Assembly (NCBI GenBank): GCA_036520835.1
Contig: DATDIX010000306.1
Span: 1 to 10,063 of the forward strand
Length of the DNA stretch: 10,063 bases
Source: VBAT01 sp036520835
GTDB taxonomy: Bacteria > Bacteroidota > Bacteroidia > Chitinophagales > Chitinophagaceae
Direction: 5' to 3'
The notes under the pieces are model-generated. The model was given only the letters and a program-made list of their open reading frames with translations, was not told the origin of the DNA and made no database searches. This document shows, in pieces, positions 1 through 6,232 of the stretch. Made by a program: the position numbers and the translations under genes. The stretch's first letter is position 1, and each line of letters starts with the position of its first letter.

Positions 1-82
1 TAGTAAGCCGGCAAACGGCAGCTGCGATCAAAAAATCAAATGAATCGTATGGATAATACCTGTTGCAAGTATCAAAGCGGTC

Positions 83-1180
83 CTATTTCGGTGTTTTCCT
101 GTACATCAGGTAAGCCACTACCACAAATACAATATTGGGTAACCAGGCAGCCAGTAATGGATGAAAATTGCTTTTTGTAGCAAATACGGTAGAGAACCTG
201 TCGGACACAATAAAAAGTGAAGCGATAACGATGCCAAGGGCCAGGTGCATTCCGCTTCCGCCCCGTGTTTTCCGGCTGGCAATGACAACCCCGATAAGGG
301 TCAGCAATAAAACAGTGGCGGGTGTAGCGGTGCGGCGGTATTTTTCCACTTTCAATGTACTAAGCCCTTCCGTTCCCCGCATTTCTTCCCGCCTGATAAA
401 AGCGGCCAGTTCGGGTGTGCTCAATTTATCTTTCAGGTATTCATCTTTGCGCAGCTCTTCCGGTTTCAGGTTCATGGTCATCGTCATTTCCGGGTGAAGC
501 TTTACACTTTCTCTCATGCTATCCACTGTCCTGACAGTAGCGTTGTACAGTTTCCATTTGTTAACGGCTGTATCCCAGCGTATGGAAGTAGCCCTGATAT
601 TATAGACCACTTTGTTATCCTTTACCCGGTCGAGGAAGAAACTACTGGCGGCCCTGGAAGTGGTATCATAATATTTTATACCGATATAAGTGTTGGGATC
701 GATCCTGAAATAAAAACAATTGTAGCATTGCCCGGTCCGCCGGTTCTTCATCGGGTCATTCTTATCAAAATAGGTAGCCTGGAAATGGCTTTTGATCTCG
801 TTGGCTTTCGGGATCACATACCTGTTCCCGAGCCAGAGCAGCAGGGCCAGGAAGACACCGCCAACAAGATAAGGACGCAGCATGCGATTGTAACTGGTGC
901 CGCTGGCCAGTATCGCAATGATCTCGGAACGGTTAGCCATCCGGCTGGTGAAAAATATAACAGCGATAAAAACAAATAAAGGGAAAAGAAGGCCCCAGAT
1001 AAAGGGAACAAAACCAAAATAATACTGCTTAATGATCTCCAGTGTTCCCAGGCCGGTGCTTACAAAATCGTCGGTCTTTTCGCTGCTGTCCACAGCCACG
1101 GCGATCAGCGTGAACAGCATCATGCAGAAAAAAAAGGTAACGAGAAGTTTCTTTAGTATATACCAGTCTATTTTGCCCAT
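83..1180 (-). CDS. lptG: LptF/LptG-family permease (LPS export, inner membrane)
   Basis: Predicted inner-membrane subunit of the Lpt ABC exporter, which pulls lipopolysaccharide out of the inner membrane and passes it to the periplasmic bridge. The 365-aa length is typical. Three hydrophobic helices lie near residues 12-31, 56-78 and 103-122, followed by a large periplasmic beta-rich domain (about 124-280) and three more helices (about 284-303, 311-329, 341-360). This 3 + domain + 3 layout defines the family. The N-terminal MGKIDWYILKK and the segment FFTSRMANRSEIIAILASG are characteristic of Bacteroidota members. The ATG start places TM1 directly after a short basic tail. Two cysteines (C152, C155) sit in the periplasmic domain and could form a disulfide. 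LptF and LptG are hard to tell apart by eye, so the symbol is tentative; the family call is secure. The usual upstream neighbour in this phylum is tgt, here 7.4 kb away. Confidence 0.9.
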   Translation of the reverse strand: MGKIDWYILKKLLVTFFFCMMLFTLIAVAVDSSEKTDDFVSTGLGTLEIIKQYYFGFVPFIWGLLFPLFVFIAVIFFTSRMANRSEIIAILASGTSYNRMLRPYLVGGVFLALLLWLGNRYVIPKANEIKSHFQATYFDKNDPMKNRRTGQCYNCFYFRIDPNTYIGIKYYDTTSRAASSFFLDRVKDNKVVYNIRATSIRWDTAVNKWKLYNATVRTVDSMRESVKLHPEMTMTMNLKPEELRKDEYLKDKLSTPELAAFIRREEMRGTEGLSTLKVEKYRRTATPATVLLLTLIGVVIASRKTRGGSGMHLALGIVIASLFIVSDRFSTVFATKSNFHPLLAAWLPNIVFVVVAYLMYRKTPK

Positions 1181-1226
1181 TCGGTTGCGAAGTAACAGAA
1201 TTTGGGCGGAATGAAATGTGAAAAAA

Positions 1227-1260
1227 GAAAGCTATCATTCAGGATTTTTCAAATAGCAAA
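1227..1260 (-). promoter_or_regulatory. Candidate promoter for the lptG-like gene
   Basis: Read on the minus strand, TTTG (1260-1257) is followed after 22 bases by TAGCTTTC (1234-1227). This matches the Bacteroidota -33/-7 pattern TTTG-N19-21-TAnnTTTG with one changed base and a spacer one base too long. It lies 46 bp before the ATG. A private promoter would be expected if the gene has been separated from tgt. Short A/T-rich motifs like this arise by chance, so confidence is low. Confidence 0.3.
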
Positions 1261-1300
1261 CAATGCCTAAAGTCATGATACGTTGCTGCTATGTGTTTTA

Positions 1301-1375
1301 AAAGAAAAGGATGGGGTTACAGGTTACTTGGAAATATTATTATAACCAACTCGGATTTTAAAACTTTCATCCTTT
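1301..1375 (-). terminator. Possible terminator after the five-gene minus-strand run
   Basis: On the minus strand, AAAGGATG (1375-1368) can pair with CATCCTTT (1313-1306), and a nested GGTTA/TAACC stem (1347-1343 with 1326-1322) lies inside the large loop. The structure is followed by the U-rich tail TTTTCTTTT. It sits 18 bp after the stop of the outer-membrane protein gene, where a terminator is expected. The long outer loop makes it untypical. A tandem GGTTAC repeat (1315-1320, 1322-1327) lies inside it. Confidence 0.3.
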
Positions 1376-1393
1376 CTATGGCATCCCGGGAAT

Positions 1394-2650
1394 TTACTGC
1401 GTCACATCAGGAACAGGTTGAAGCGATCCATTATTGCTGTTGCTACCGTTAATGATTCGCTTATTCCCAAAACCCACTATAAAATTAAATGTTGCAATAA
1501 GGTTTCCGCTTTTTGTTATTTCTCTGTCGAAATCCCTTCCGAAATTAAAAGTCAGTTTTTGGTTAAACCCCAGATCATATTCAGCTGAAAATGATAATCG
1601 CCATGAAGGATCGATTATACTTTTCGTCAGCACGCTTCGATATATGGATTCGAAAGATAAATTGAATTTATCATCCTTTGATGCATACAATACCCGGGCG
1701 CCCATATCAAGTGTAGAAATATTCTTTGTAGAAATTGTATTGCCCGGGTCAGCGTAAATTCGTTCGGGTTGATACAGGTATCTTGCCAGGCCATATAAAC
1801 TTAGCTTTTGATTCCCTCCTTCATATCCCCCGGTCAGCCAGGCACCAGCATTCTCTGCATAAGAATACCCGAGATCATTGGTAGGAAACCGTATGGCAGA
1901 TCCTCCTGCAAAATCTAAAAATGGTCCTGATCTTTCTATTGTAAAATCTCTTGCCATTTTTCTTAACTCTGTATACGCCGAATTATTCCTTATAATTTTT
2001 TCTGTTCTGAATTTGTTAAACAATGAGTCACGCATTAACTGAAGCTCGGCATTTATTTTCTCATACTGCGGGCTATTCATCCCATGTTCCGTCCGAACCC
2101 GTCTTCTTTCCCTTAATTTTTCTGCATATGCCGAGTCGGCTTCTATTTCCTCATCAGCCACTTCGACCTGCTCAGTAATACTGCTTTGTAATTCGGAAAG
2201 ACGTTTGTATTTCCTGTAGGTTTCACTTGTCCATGCGGGCCTGATCACTGAGAACTTTATTCCTATGGCTGTTCGGGAAAAAGATTGCCCTCCCGAAGTA
2301 TCCGAATTATACCCAAGGGAAATATCCAACGTTTGCCAGAATATTTTACCCGTATTCACGGATTGAAGATCTTTTAGTGTAATGAACCGGCTCGTAAATA
2401 AAGATGCAGGTAAAAAATCAACAGCATAACTGTTAGGTAATCTTGTCAAATTACTCGTGGCATTATTAAAAGACAACCAGAAACTGGACAGATCTGTTGG
2501 TCTTTCGATACTGTTGGGTGCAAAGTTCAGCAATTGGGCTGCCGGCGAGGATGGTGCTTTCAGAAGATCGACGCCTTCTTCACCTGATTCCTGTGCCTGG
2601 ACAAATCCCCAATAAATGAACATTAAGAAAAACCCGGCGCTTTTTTTCAT
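1394..2650 (-). CDS. Secreted protein, probable outer-membrane beta-barrel with a helical insert
   Basis: No named family recognised. Residues 1-19 form a clear Sec signal peptide (MKK, then a hydrophobic stretch ending FVQA|Q) with no lipobox cysteine. Two regions consist of short strands alternating polar and hydrophobic/aromatic residues (about 75-140 and 245-398, for example KLSLYGLARYLYQ, FNLSFESIYRSV, KLTFNFGRDFD), as in outer-membrane barrels. Between them, about 140-240 is highly charged and helical (ETYRKYKRLSELQSSI, AEKLRERRRVRTE) and probably a coiled coil. The last strand is followed by about 20 residues rich in Asn/Ser (INGSNSNNGSLQP), so the protein does not end on the terminal aromatic usual for BamA substrates. 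It is the last gene of the minus-strand run, starting only 5 bp after the small upstream gene. A role as porin, anchor or surface component is inference. Confidence 0.75.
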   Translation of the reverse strand: MKKSAGFFLMFIYWGFVQAQESGEEGVDLLKAPSSPAAQLLNFAPNSIERPTDLSSFWLSFNNATSNLTRLPNSYAVDFLPASLFTSRFITLKDLQSVNTGKIFWQTLDISLGYNSDTSGGQSFSRTAIGIKFSVIRPAWTSETYRKYKRLSELQSSITEQVEVADEEIEADSAYAEKLRERRRVRTEHGMNSPQYEKINAELQLMRDSLFNKFRTEKIIRNNSAYTELRKMARDFTIERSGPFLDFAGGSAIRFPTNDLGYSYAENAGAWLTGGYEGGNQKLSLYGLARYLYQPERIYADPGNTISTKNISTLDMGARVLYASKDDKFNLSFESIYRSVLTKSIIDPSWRLSFSAEYDLGFNQKLTFNFGRDFDREITKSGNLIATFNFIVGFGNKRIINGSNSNNGSLQPVPDVTQ

Positions 2651-2655
2651 GCTGT

Positions 2656-3045
2656 TTATCTTTTACTATTCATACAAAAAAAACGAACCACGAGGGAAAA
2701 GACAACCACTTCACCTTCTTGCTCAACTGTTACACTAAACTGTTTATTGATATTTTCGACTCCGCCATTTACTCTAAGTCTTAAATTAATCTTATCTGTA
2801 TCTTTCGAGGTATCGGCAATGTTTCCATTTATCCGAAGCACTTTGCCATCCAAATCATTATCATTTCCAACCACCAGATCATTTATAGATTGCTTGTGGT
2901 TTGTAAGTAACTTTTTTGTATTGAGCTTTACGCTTGTATCAGGACTTTGACCAATGTCACCCAATATTACATCACATGTTATGTCTGAACCATCGTTCTT
3001 AAGTTCATACTCATGATCAAGAGAAAATGTAAGTTTTTGAGGCAT
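2656..3045 (-). CDS. Small beta-rich protein of unknown function
   Basis: A 129-aa protein that I do not recognise. There is no signal peptide, transmembrane segment or lipobox. The sequence alternates short hydrophobic strands with polar turns (KLTFSLDHEYEL, CDVILGDIG, KVLRINGNIAD, INLRLRVNGGVE, QFSVTVEQEGEVVVFSLVV), which suggests a compact beta-sandwich or jelly-roll. It is acidic and Asn/Asp-rich in the middle (VVGNDNDLDGK), so metal binding is possible but unproven. The short tail MNSKR is basic. The ATG is the first in frame; the gene starts 45 bp after the C1 peptidase stop and ends 5 bp before the outer-membrane protein start, so it very likely shares their transcript. A structural, chaperone or inhibitor role for its neighbours is conceivable, but nothing in the sequence decides this. 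Confidence 0.7.
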   Translation of the reverse strand: MPQKLTFSLDHEYELKNDGSDITCDVILGDIGQSPDTSVKLNTKKLLTNHKQSINDLVVGNDNDLDGKVLRINGNIADTSKDTDKINLRLRVNGGVENINKQFSVTVEQEGEVVVFSLVVRFFCMNSKR

Positions 3046-3090
3046 AAAATTGATTTAAGGTTATAGAAGTATCAAGAAGAACTTATTTTC

Positions 3091-4029
3091 TCACCCATTT
3101 CCTAATCCAAAATGCTTTGTATCTATCCATTCCGCTTTTGTGATCGTCCACCAGTCGTCAGCTATATTCTCTTTTATATAATCGTAGGGCAGCCAGCCAT
3201 ATCCTTTTTCTCCCCATTCAACACCCCATGAGTTCCTGATCTTAATGGCGCCGGTGGTAACAATAGTGCTGTTGTTGGGATTAGTGATCTTTACCGCATC
3301 ATCAAAACCGACAGCCATCACAGCATGACCACCATCCACATCTTCAGTTTTGTGAGGGAAAGGAATTTTGCCGTCATCGGCCTGGTCAAGTGAAGTAAAA
3401 CAGGTGAACCCAAACATCATGGGCAGCCCGTTTCGCAAATGATCTTTTATGCTATTGAGTAATGCCTGCCCTCTTACACCGTTAGCATCAAGCCGGTAAT
3501 ATAAAAGCGCCTGGAAATTCTGTGCATAGGAATACATGAATGCCGTAGGTTCTTCATTGAACCTTTCCTCCTTATAAGGCCAGTATTTTTCAGGCACCAG
3601 GCCAAACAGGGCCATCGCCGCCATTGTGGTACGGATGTAAGCACCGTCATCGCCTGTCCATTTTAAAAGATTGCGGGTAGCTTTATACAGGAACAGCCGG
3701 GACGCATCAATATGTCTTCCGAAAGCTCTTCTTTCAAAATATTCATAAAGCCCTACCCCTGCGTGGGCAGTACAGGAACCAATGCCTCCCTGGTCTTCTA
3801 TAGGTGAACACCAGCGGCTGAGGTCAATTTTTGTAGCAGCCGCGGCTTTTTTTACTGCCGCCGTTCTTTTCGATGACTGTATATCGAGCTTGCTTAAAAT
3901 TTTACTTACTGGTTCTTTGACCCCTCTTAATTTTTGCCTGGTTGAAATGGTGCTGGTAGCGGGTGTGTTGTCGCGGAAATCAGGATAGTCTTTCAGCCAT
4001 CCTGTTCCTTTTGTTTTAGCAATACTCAT
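3091..4029 (-). CDS. Papain-like C1 family cysteine peptidase
   Basis: Predicted clan CA cysteine endopeptidase of 312 aa. All catalytic elements are visible: oxyanion-hole Gln80 and nucleophile Cys86 in IEDQGGIGSCTAHA, His235 in GGHAVMAVGFDD, and Asn266 in IRNSWGVEWGEKGYGWLPYDYI. The N-terminal motif GWLKDYPDFRD (10-20) is common in prokaryotic C1 peptidases. A Lys/Ala-rich linker (about 32-67) follows and may be a short pro-segment. No signal peptide or membrane anchor is visible, which is unusual for a family that mostly acts outside the cytoplasm. I chose the ATG at 4029 (MSIAKTKGTG); an in-frame ATG at 4086 would add 19 residues that look like untranslated leader and still give no signal peptide. 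The gene follows the amidase by 85 bp and precedes the small beta-rich gene by 45 bp. The substrate is unknown; self-processing or cleavage of an operon partner is possible. Confidence 0.92.
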   Translation of the reverse strand: MSIAKTKGTGWLKDYPDFRDNTPATSTISTRQKLRGVKEPVSKILSKLDIQSSKRTAAVKKAAAATKIDLSRWCSPIEDQGGIGSCTAHAGVGLYEYFERRAFGRHIDASRLFLYKATRNLLKWTGDDGAYIRTTMAAMALFGLVPEKYWPYKEERFNEEPTAFMYSYAQNFQALLYYRLDANGVRGQALLNSIKDHLRNGLPMMFGFTCFTSLDQADDGKIPFPHKTEDVDGGHAVMAVGFDDAVKITNPNNSTIVTTGAIKIRNSWGVEWGEKGYGWLPYDYIKENIADDWWTITKAEWIDTKHFGLGNG

Positions 4030-4114
4030 AGTATAAAGTTTAAAGTACTTATTGCGGATCTTGTTTCCGGTTCCAGGTATATACACAATGTCAATCCTGG
4101 ATATTACTGTTGGC

Positions 4115-4924
4115 TTAAGCAGGTTTTACCCCGCCACTCCAGAAATAATTTCCATTAATATCTTTATACCAAACCGGGTTATTATTAACAGGCTGTCCAT
4201 TTTCAGCAACAGCAACAAAATCAATAATGGCCCCGGGAGATAATACCTGTACAATACTTGCACGGGTATTAGGCTCTTTCCTTATGTTTAATTTTACAGC
4301 TACAGTCACTTTTCCCGTTTGCGGGGTAATACTTACCGGTACTGGCACGGTAGCCGTTTCTGTACAGTCATTATACTCCTGAACAATATCCCTGAGCAGT
4401 TGTTCGTAGGTGCGCCGGCTATGCGCCAGTCCCGTTACCGGGTCAGTTTTCCGTTTGGGATCGAGAAAAAAATGCCCGACAATATCTTTGGCAGGATCCA
4501 ATTGAAATTCAAAACACAGTTTTGCCAATGTCCAAACATATTTTTCATACGCTTTATCTGCATCGATGGTTCCACCATAACAATACTCAACACCGATTGC
4601 TGCATCATTGGCATTTACACCAAACAACTCATTATCCTTAGGTACCCCATATAATACATGCCATGCTTTTTCCGGTGCAGCTGTTAATGCCGGAACACAT
4701 TCGATGATCTCCTTGTCATCTACAAAAAGATGGGCAGAGGCGCTCATTTCATTTTTAGAGTTAATATAATACCTGACGTTCTGCGATGCGGTTGATTTCG
4801 GATTGCCTGTATCATGAGCAACCAGGAACCTTACTTTCGCAATAGCCAGGCCAGACCTTCTCTTAGATGGGCTGGGTATATAATTGGGGGTAACAACGAA
4901 TTTGTTTTTAAATACACCAGACAT
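4115..4924 (-). CDS. N-acetylmuramoyl-L-alanine amidase (Amidase_2) with C-terminal SH3-like domain
   Basis: Zinc-dependent amidase predicted to cut the bond between N-acetylmuramic acid and L-alanine in peptidoglycan. The Amidase_2/PGRP fold occupies about residues 28-165: zinc ligands are His37 (LVAHDTG), His150 (IVGHFFLD) and Asp160 (KRKTDP), with Glu112 in AIGVEYCYGG as the likely catalytic acid. The spacing resembles phage and Bacillus XlyA/CwlA-type enzymes. A Thr/Pro/Val-rich linker (about 188-203) leads to an SH3-like module (about 204-268, LNIRKEPN...VWYKDI...YFWSGG), a common wall- or peptide-binding domain. The 269-aa protein has no signal peptide, so it would stay in the cytoplasm unless released by lysis, a holin-like protein or a dedicated exporter. 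It lies 31 bp after the membrane-protein gene and upstream of the C1 peptidase. No other phage genes are present. A role in wall remodelling or attack on neighbouring cells is inference. Confidence 0.93.
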   Translation of the reverse strand: MSGVFKNKFVVTPNYIPSPSKRRSGLAIAKVRFLVAHDTGNPKSTASQNVRYYINSKNEMSASAHLFVDDKEIIECVPALTAAPEKAWHVLYGVPKDNELFGVNANDAAIGVEYCYGGTIDADKAYEKYVWTLAKLCFEFQLDPAKDIVGHFFLDPKRKTDPVTGLAHSRRTYEQLLRDIVQEYNDCTETATVPVPVSITPQTGKVTVAVKLNIRKEPNTRASIVQVLSPGAIIDFVAVAENGQPVNNNPVWYKDINGNYFWSGGVKPA

Positions 4925-4955
4925 ATTACATGTATTTTATAGTTACCGATAAACG

Positions 4956-5669
4956 TTATCCTACCGGCTCTTCCCCGGTAATTTCATCACTGCCGGGTAC
5001 ATCATTGGCATTTTTCTTTTCTGCTAATGGATTGGCCCTTTCTACTTTTTCCTTTGTAAGAAATAAATTCTCAAATATCTCTCTTAGTTTATCTACGGCC
5101 TGGCGGGAAAAAAGGCCGGCCAAAATAGAAATAGCCGTTACACCAAAGGGGTTAATAGGCAGTCCATCTCTTCTTACCGGCAATCTCTCTGTGCCAATTC
5201 TTGTGAAACCAGTCAATGTATCTGCCGAAGACTTTATATGAATTTTTTGAGCCGTATCATAGTGAATGTATAAAACACTATCCTGTGCGGCCGAATACTG
5301 GTTAGCTATTTGCGGAGAATCAACATTAACAGTAACAAGCCCGCCCCGTAAAAGGAAATAAAAAGCAAGAGCAAGAGTGGCGCCTATAAATGGCCTCATT
5401 AAATACCAGGATATCCATGATCTTTCAAACTGCTGCGACCCGATGTAATCAGTAAAGGAAGTAGCCACATGTATAAAAGCTCCAAGAGCCCCGCTGATGG
5501 CTACCAGTAATATTAATTGCTGCTCCTTGGTAAGAGATAGTTTTTTGAAAAAGATGCCTTCGGCAGGCGGCCAGCCGGATAGCATAGCGCTGATCAGTAA
5601 TATACACAGCGCCATAAAAAAAATGATCATGGTGACGGTGACCCATTTGGGGGGAGGGTTATTTGCCAT
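4956..5669 (-). CDS. Four-helix membrane protein of unknown function
   Basis: A 237-aa integral membrane protein, first gene of the minus-strand run. Hydrophobic helices lie near residues 9-31, 50-72 and 88-110. A soluble, strand-rich segment of about 60 residues follows (111-170), then a fourth, weaker helix (about 172-190, NPFGVTAISILAGLFS) and an amphipathic basic/acidic C-terminal helix (RQAVDKLREIFENLF, KEKVER). The tail is acidic (SDEITGEEPVG). The pattern GALGAFIHVATSF / WYLMRPFIGATLALAFYFLLRGG / NPFG...GLFSRQAVDKL resembles a widespread family of uncharacterised bacterial membrane proteins, but I cannot name a domain for it. ATG 5669 is supported by the short polar N-terminus before TM1. 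It could serve as a membrane platform or export/holin-like factor for the leaderless hydrolases downstream. That is speculation from context. Confidence 0.72.
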   Translation of the reverse strand: MANNPPPKWVTVTMIIFFMALCILLISAMLSGWPPAEGIFFKKLSLTKEQQLILLVAISGALGAFIHVATSFTDYIGSQQFERSWISWYLMRPFIGATLALAFYFLLRGGLVTVNVDSPQIANQYSAAQDSVLYIHYDTAQKIHIKSSADTLTGFTRIGTERLPVRRDGLPINPFGVTAISILAGLFSRQAVDKLREIFENLFLTKEKVERANPLAEKKNANDVPGSDEITGEEPVG

Positions 5670-5682
5670 ATTGTATCATTAT

Positions 5683-5940
5683 TTTATGTTACTAATTCTT
5701 CATCACCGGGATCAGCTGCTTCAACATATTCATAGCTCAGGATAATGAAAATCTATCACGGGCAGAAGGAGCAAATTGATTAAACCCAACAGTTTCAAAA
5801 AACCAGCGCCCCTTTAATCCCTGCTTTCAAGGAATGCCTTTTCGCTAATTCTATCACTGTGTATTCATCCAGCAGAATTGTTTAAAGAAGTGATCCAGAG
5901 GGACCGGGTTTTGATAATATGGAATGTTTAGTAAGGGAAG
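5683..5940 (-). pseudogene. Possible decayed gene (frameshifted, unidentified)
   Basis: Read on the minus strand, protein-like pieces appear in turn in two frames: NIPYYQNPVPLDHFFKQF, then LLDEYTVIELAKRHSLKAG, then GLKGRWFFETVGFNQFAPSA, then SYEYVEAADPGDEELVT followed by TAA at 5683-5685. Joining them needs about three frameshifts. The composition of each piece is plausible for a soluble protein, and the final acidic tail ends cleanly 13 bp before the membrane-protein ATG. However, the third frame also gives a protein-like piece, so this may be chance in short open stretches. I do not recognise a family. Confidence 0.2.
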
Positions 5941-5964
5941 GATAGAAACACAACTTCAAAAACC

Positions 5965-5999
5965 ACCTGCCGCTTGTAAGAATCTTGCAAGCGACAGGT
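5965..5999 (-). terminator. Strong 35-nt hairpin, possible minus-strand terminator
   Basis: The arms ACCTGCCGCTTG (5965-5976) and CAAGCGACAGGT (5988-5999) are inverted with one non-matching pair. An inner AAG/CTT (5978-5980 with 5984-5986) extends the stem to about 16 positions around a 3-base loop. On the minus strand the odd outer pair becomes a G-U wobble and the hairpin is followed by GGTTTTTG, a partial U-tract, which favours a minus-strand terminator. No convincing minus-strand gene ends just upstream, so a leader structure or regulatory hairpin is an alternative. The structure is secure; its function is not. Confidence 0.45.
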
Positions 6000-6120
6000 A
6001 TTTGAAACGGAAGGAAACTTGAATTTTCCGGAGTTCAATGGTTAATGGACGATGATGGCCCATACTATAAAGTTGATGTTTCCGTTGACTCAAGACAAGC
6101 GTTCTTTAACCTCTCCACGG

Positions 6121-6153
6121 ACCGTTTTTTAACGGTATGAAAAACCGTTTTTT
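6121..6153. promoter_or_regulatory. ACCGTT half-site cluster, candidate operator
   Basis: ACCGTTTTTT occurs twice in direct orientation (6121-6130 and 6144-6153, 23 bp apart), and the first copy also forms the inverted repeat ACCGTT-TTTT-AACGGT (6121-6136). The three half-sites end 7 bp before the -33 element of the plus-strand promoter, a usual place for an activator. The obvious candidate ligand is the LuxR-type regulator encoded in the same operon. That assignment is inference; T-rich DNA can produce such repeats by chance. Confidence 0.4.
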
Positions 6154-6160
6154 CACCCTT

Positions 6161-6193
6161 TTTGATATTCGTGATCGTAAATAAATCTGTTTG
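6161..6193 (+). promoter_or_regulatory. Bacteroidota-type promoter for the sensor/regulator operon
   Basis: TTTG (6161-6164) is followed after 21 bases by TCTGTTTG (6186-6193). This matches TTTG-N19-21-TAnnTTTG except for C in place of A at the second -7 position. It predicts a transcript start near 6200 and a leader of about 30 nt before the ATG at 6233. Confidence 0.5.
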
Positions 6194-6232
6194 TGTTACC
6201 TTTTCTGAACAATCACCAAAATCTTCTATTTT

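Larger units (their letters stand above)
5670..6232. other. 563-bp divergent intergenic region
   Basis: No intact gene is convincing here. The region separates the two divergent operons and so must hold both promoters. It contains the 35-nt hairpin, the ACCGTT cluster and the plus-strand promoter listed separately. For the minus operon the best promoter match I see is weak: TTTT (5802-5799), 19 bases, then TCAATTTG (5779-5772), about 100 bp before the membrane-protein ATG. The stretch 5683-5940 carries protein-like minus-strand segments spread over two frames, described as a possible gene relic. Confidence 0.6.

Noticed and set aside
1..82. Possible downstream gene start or terminator after the permease stop
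   Set aside because: Only 82 bases are visible; there is a weak 4-bp stem (7-10 with 16-19) and short open frames, but nothing that can be supported.
494..979. Long plus-strand frame (161 codons) inside the permease gene
   Set aside because: It lies fully antisense to a well-supported LptG-like gene and has no domain-like features.
4030..4086. Longer C1 peptidase start giving 19 extra residues (MYIPGTGNKIRNKYFKLYT)
   Set aside because: The extension is not a signal peptide, does not resemble the domain and reads like leader; ATG 4029 is closer to the conserved GWLKDYPDFRD.
3091..5669. Prophage lysis cassette (amidase plus holin-like membrane protein)
   Set aside because: There are no capsid, tail, integrase or replication genes, the membrane protein is larger than a typical holin, and a C1 peptidase and outer-membrane protein are not standard lysis genes. 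Domestication of a phage lysin remains possible.
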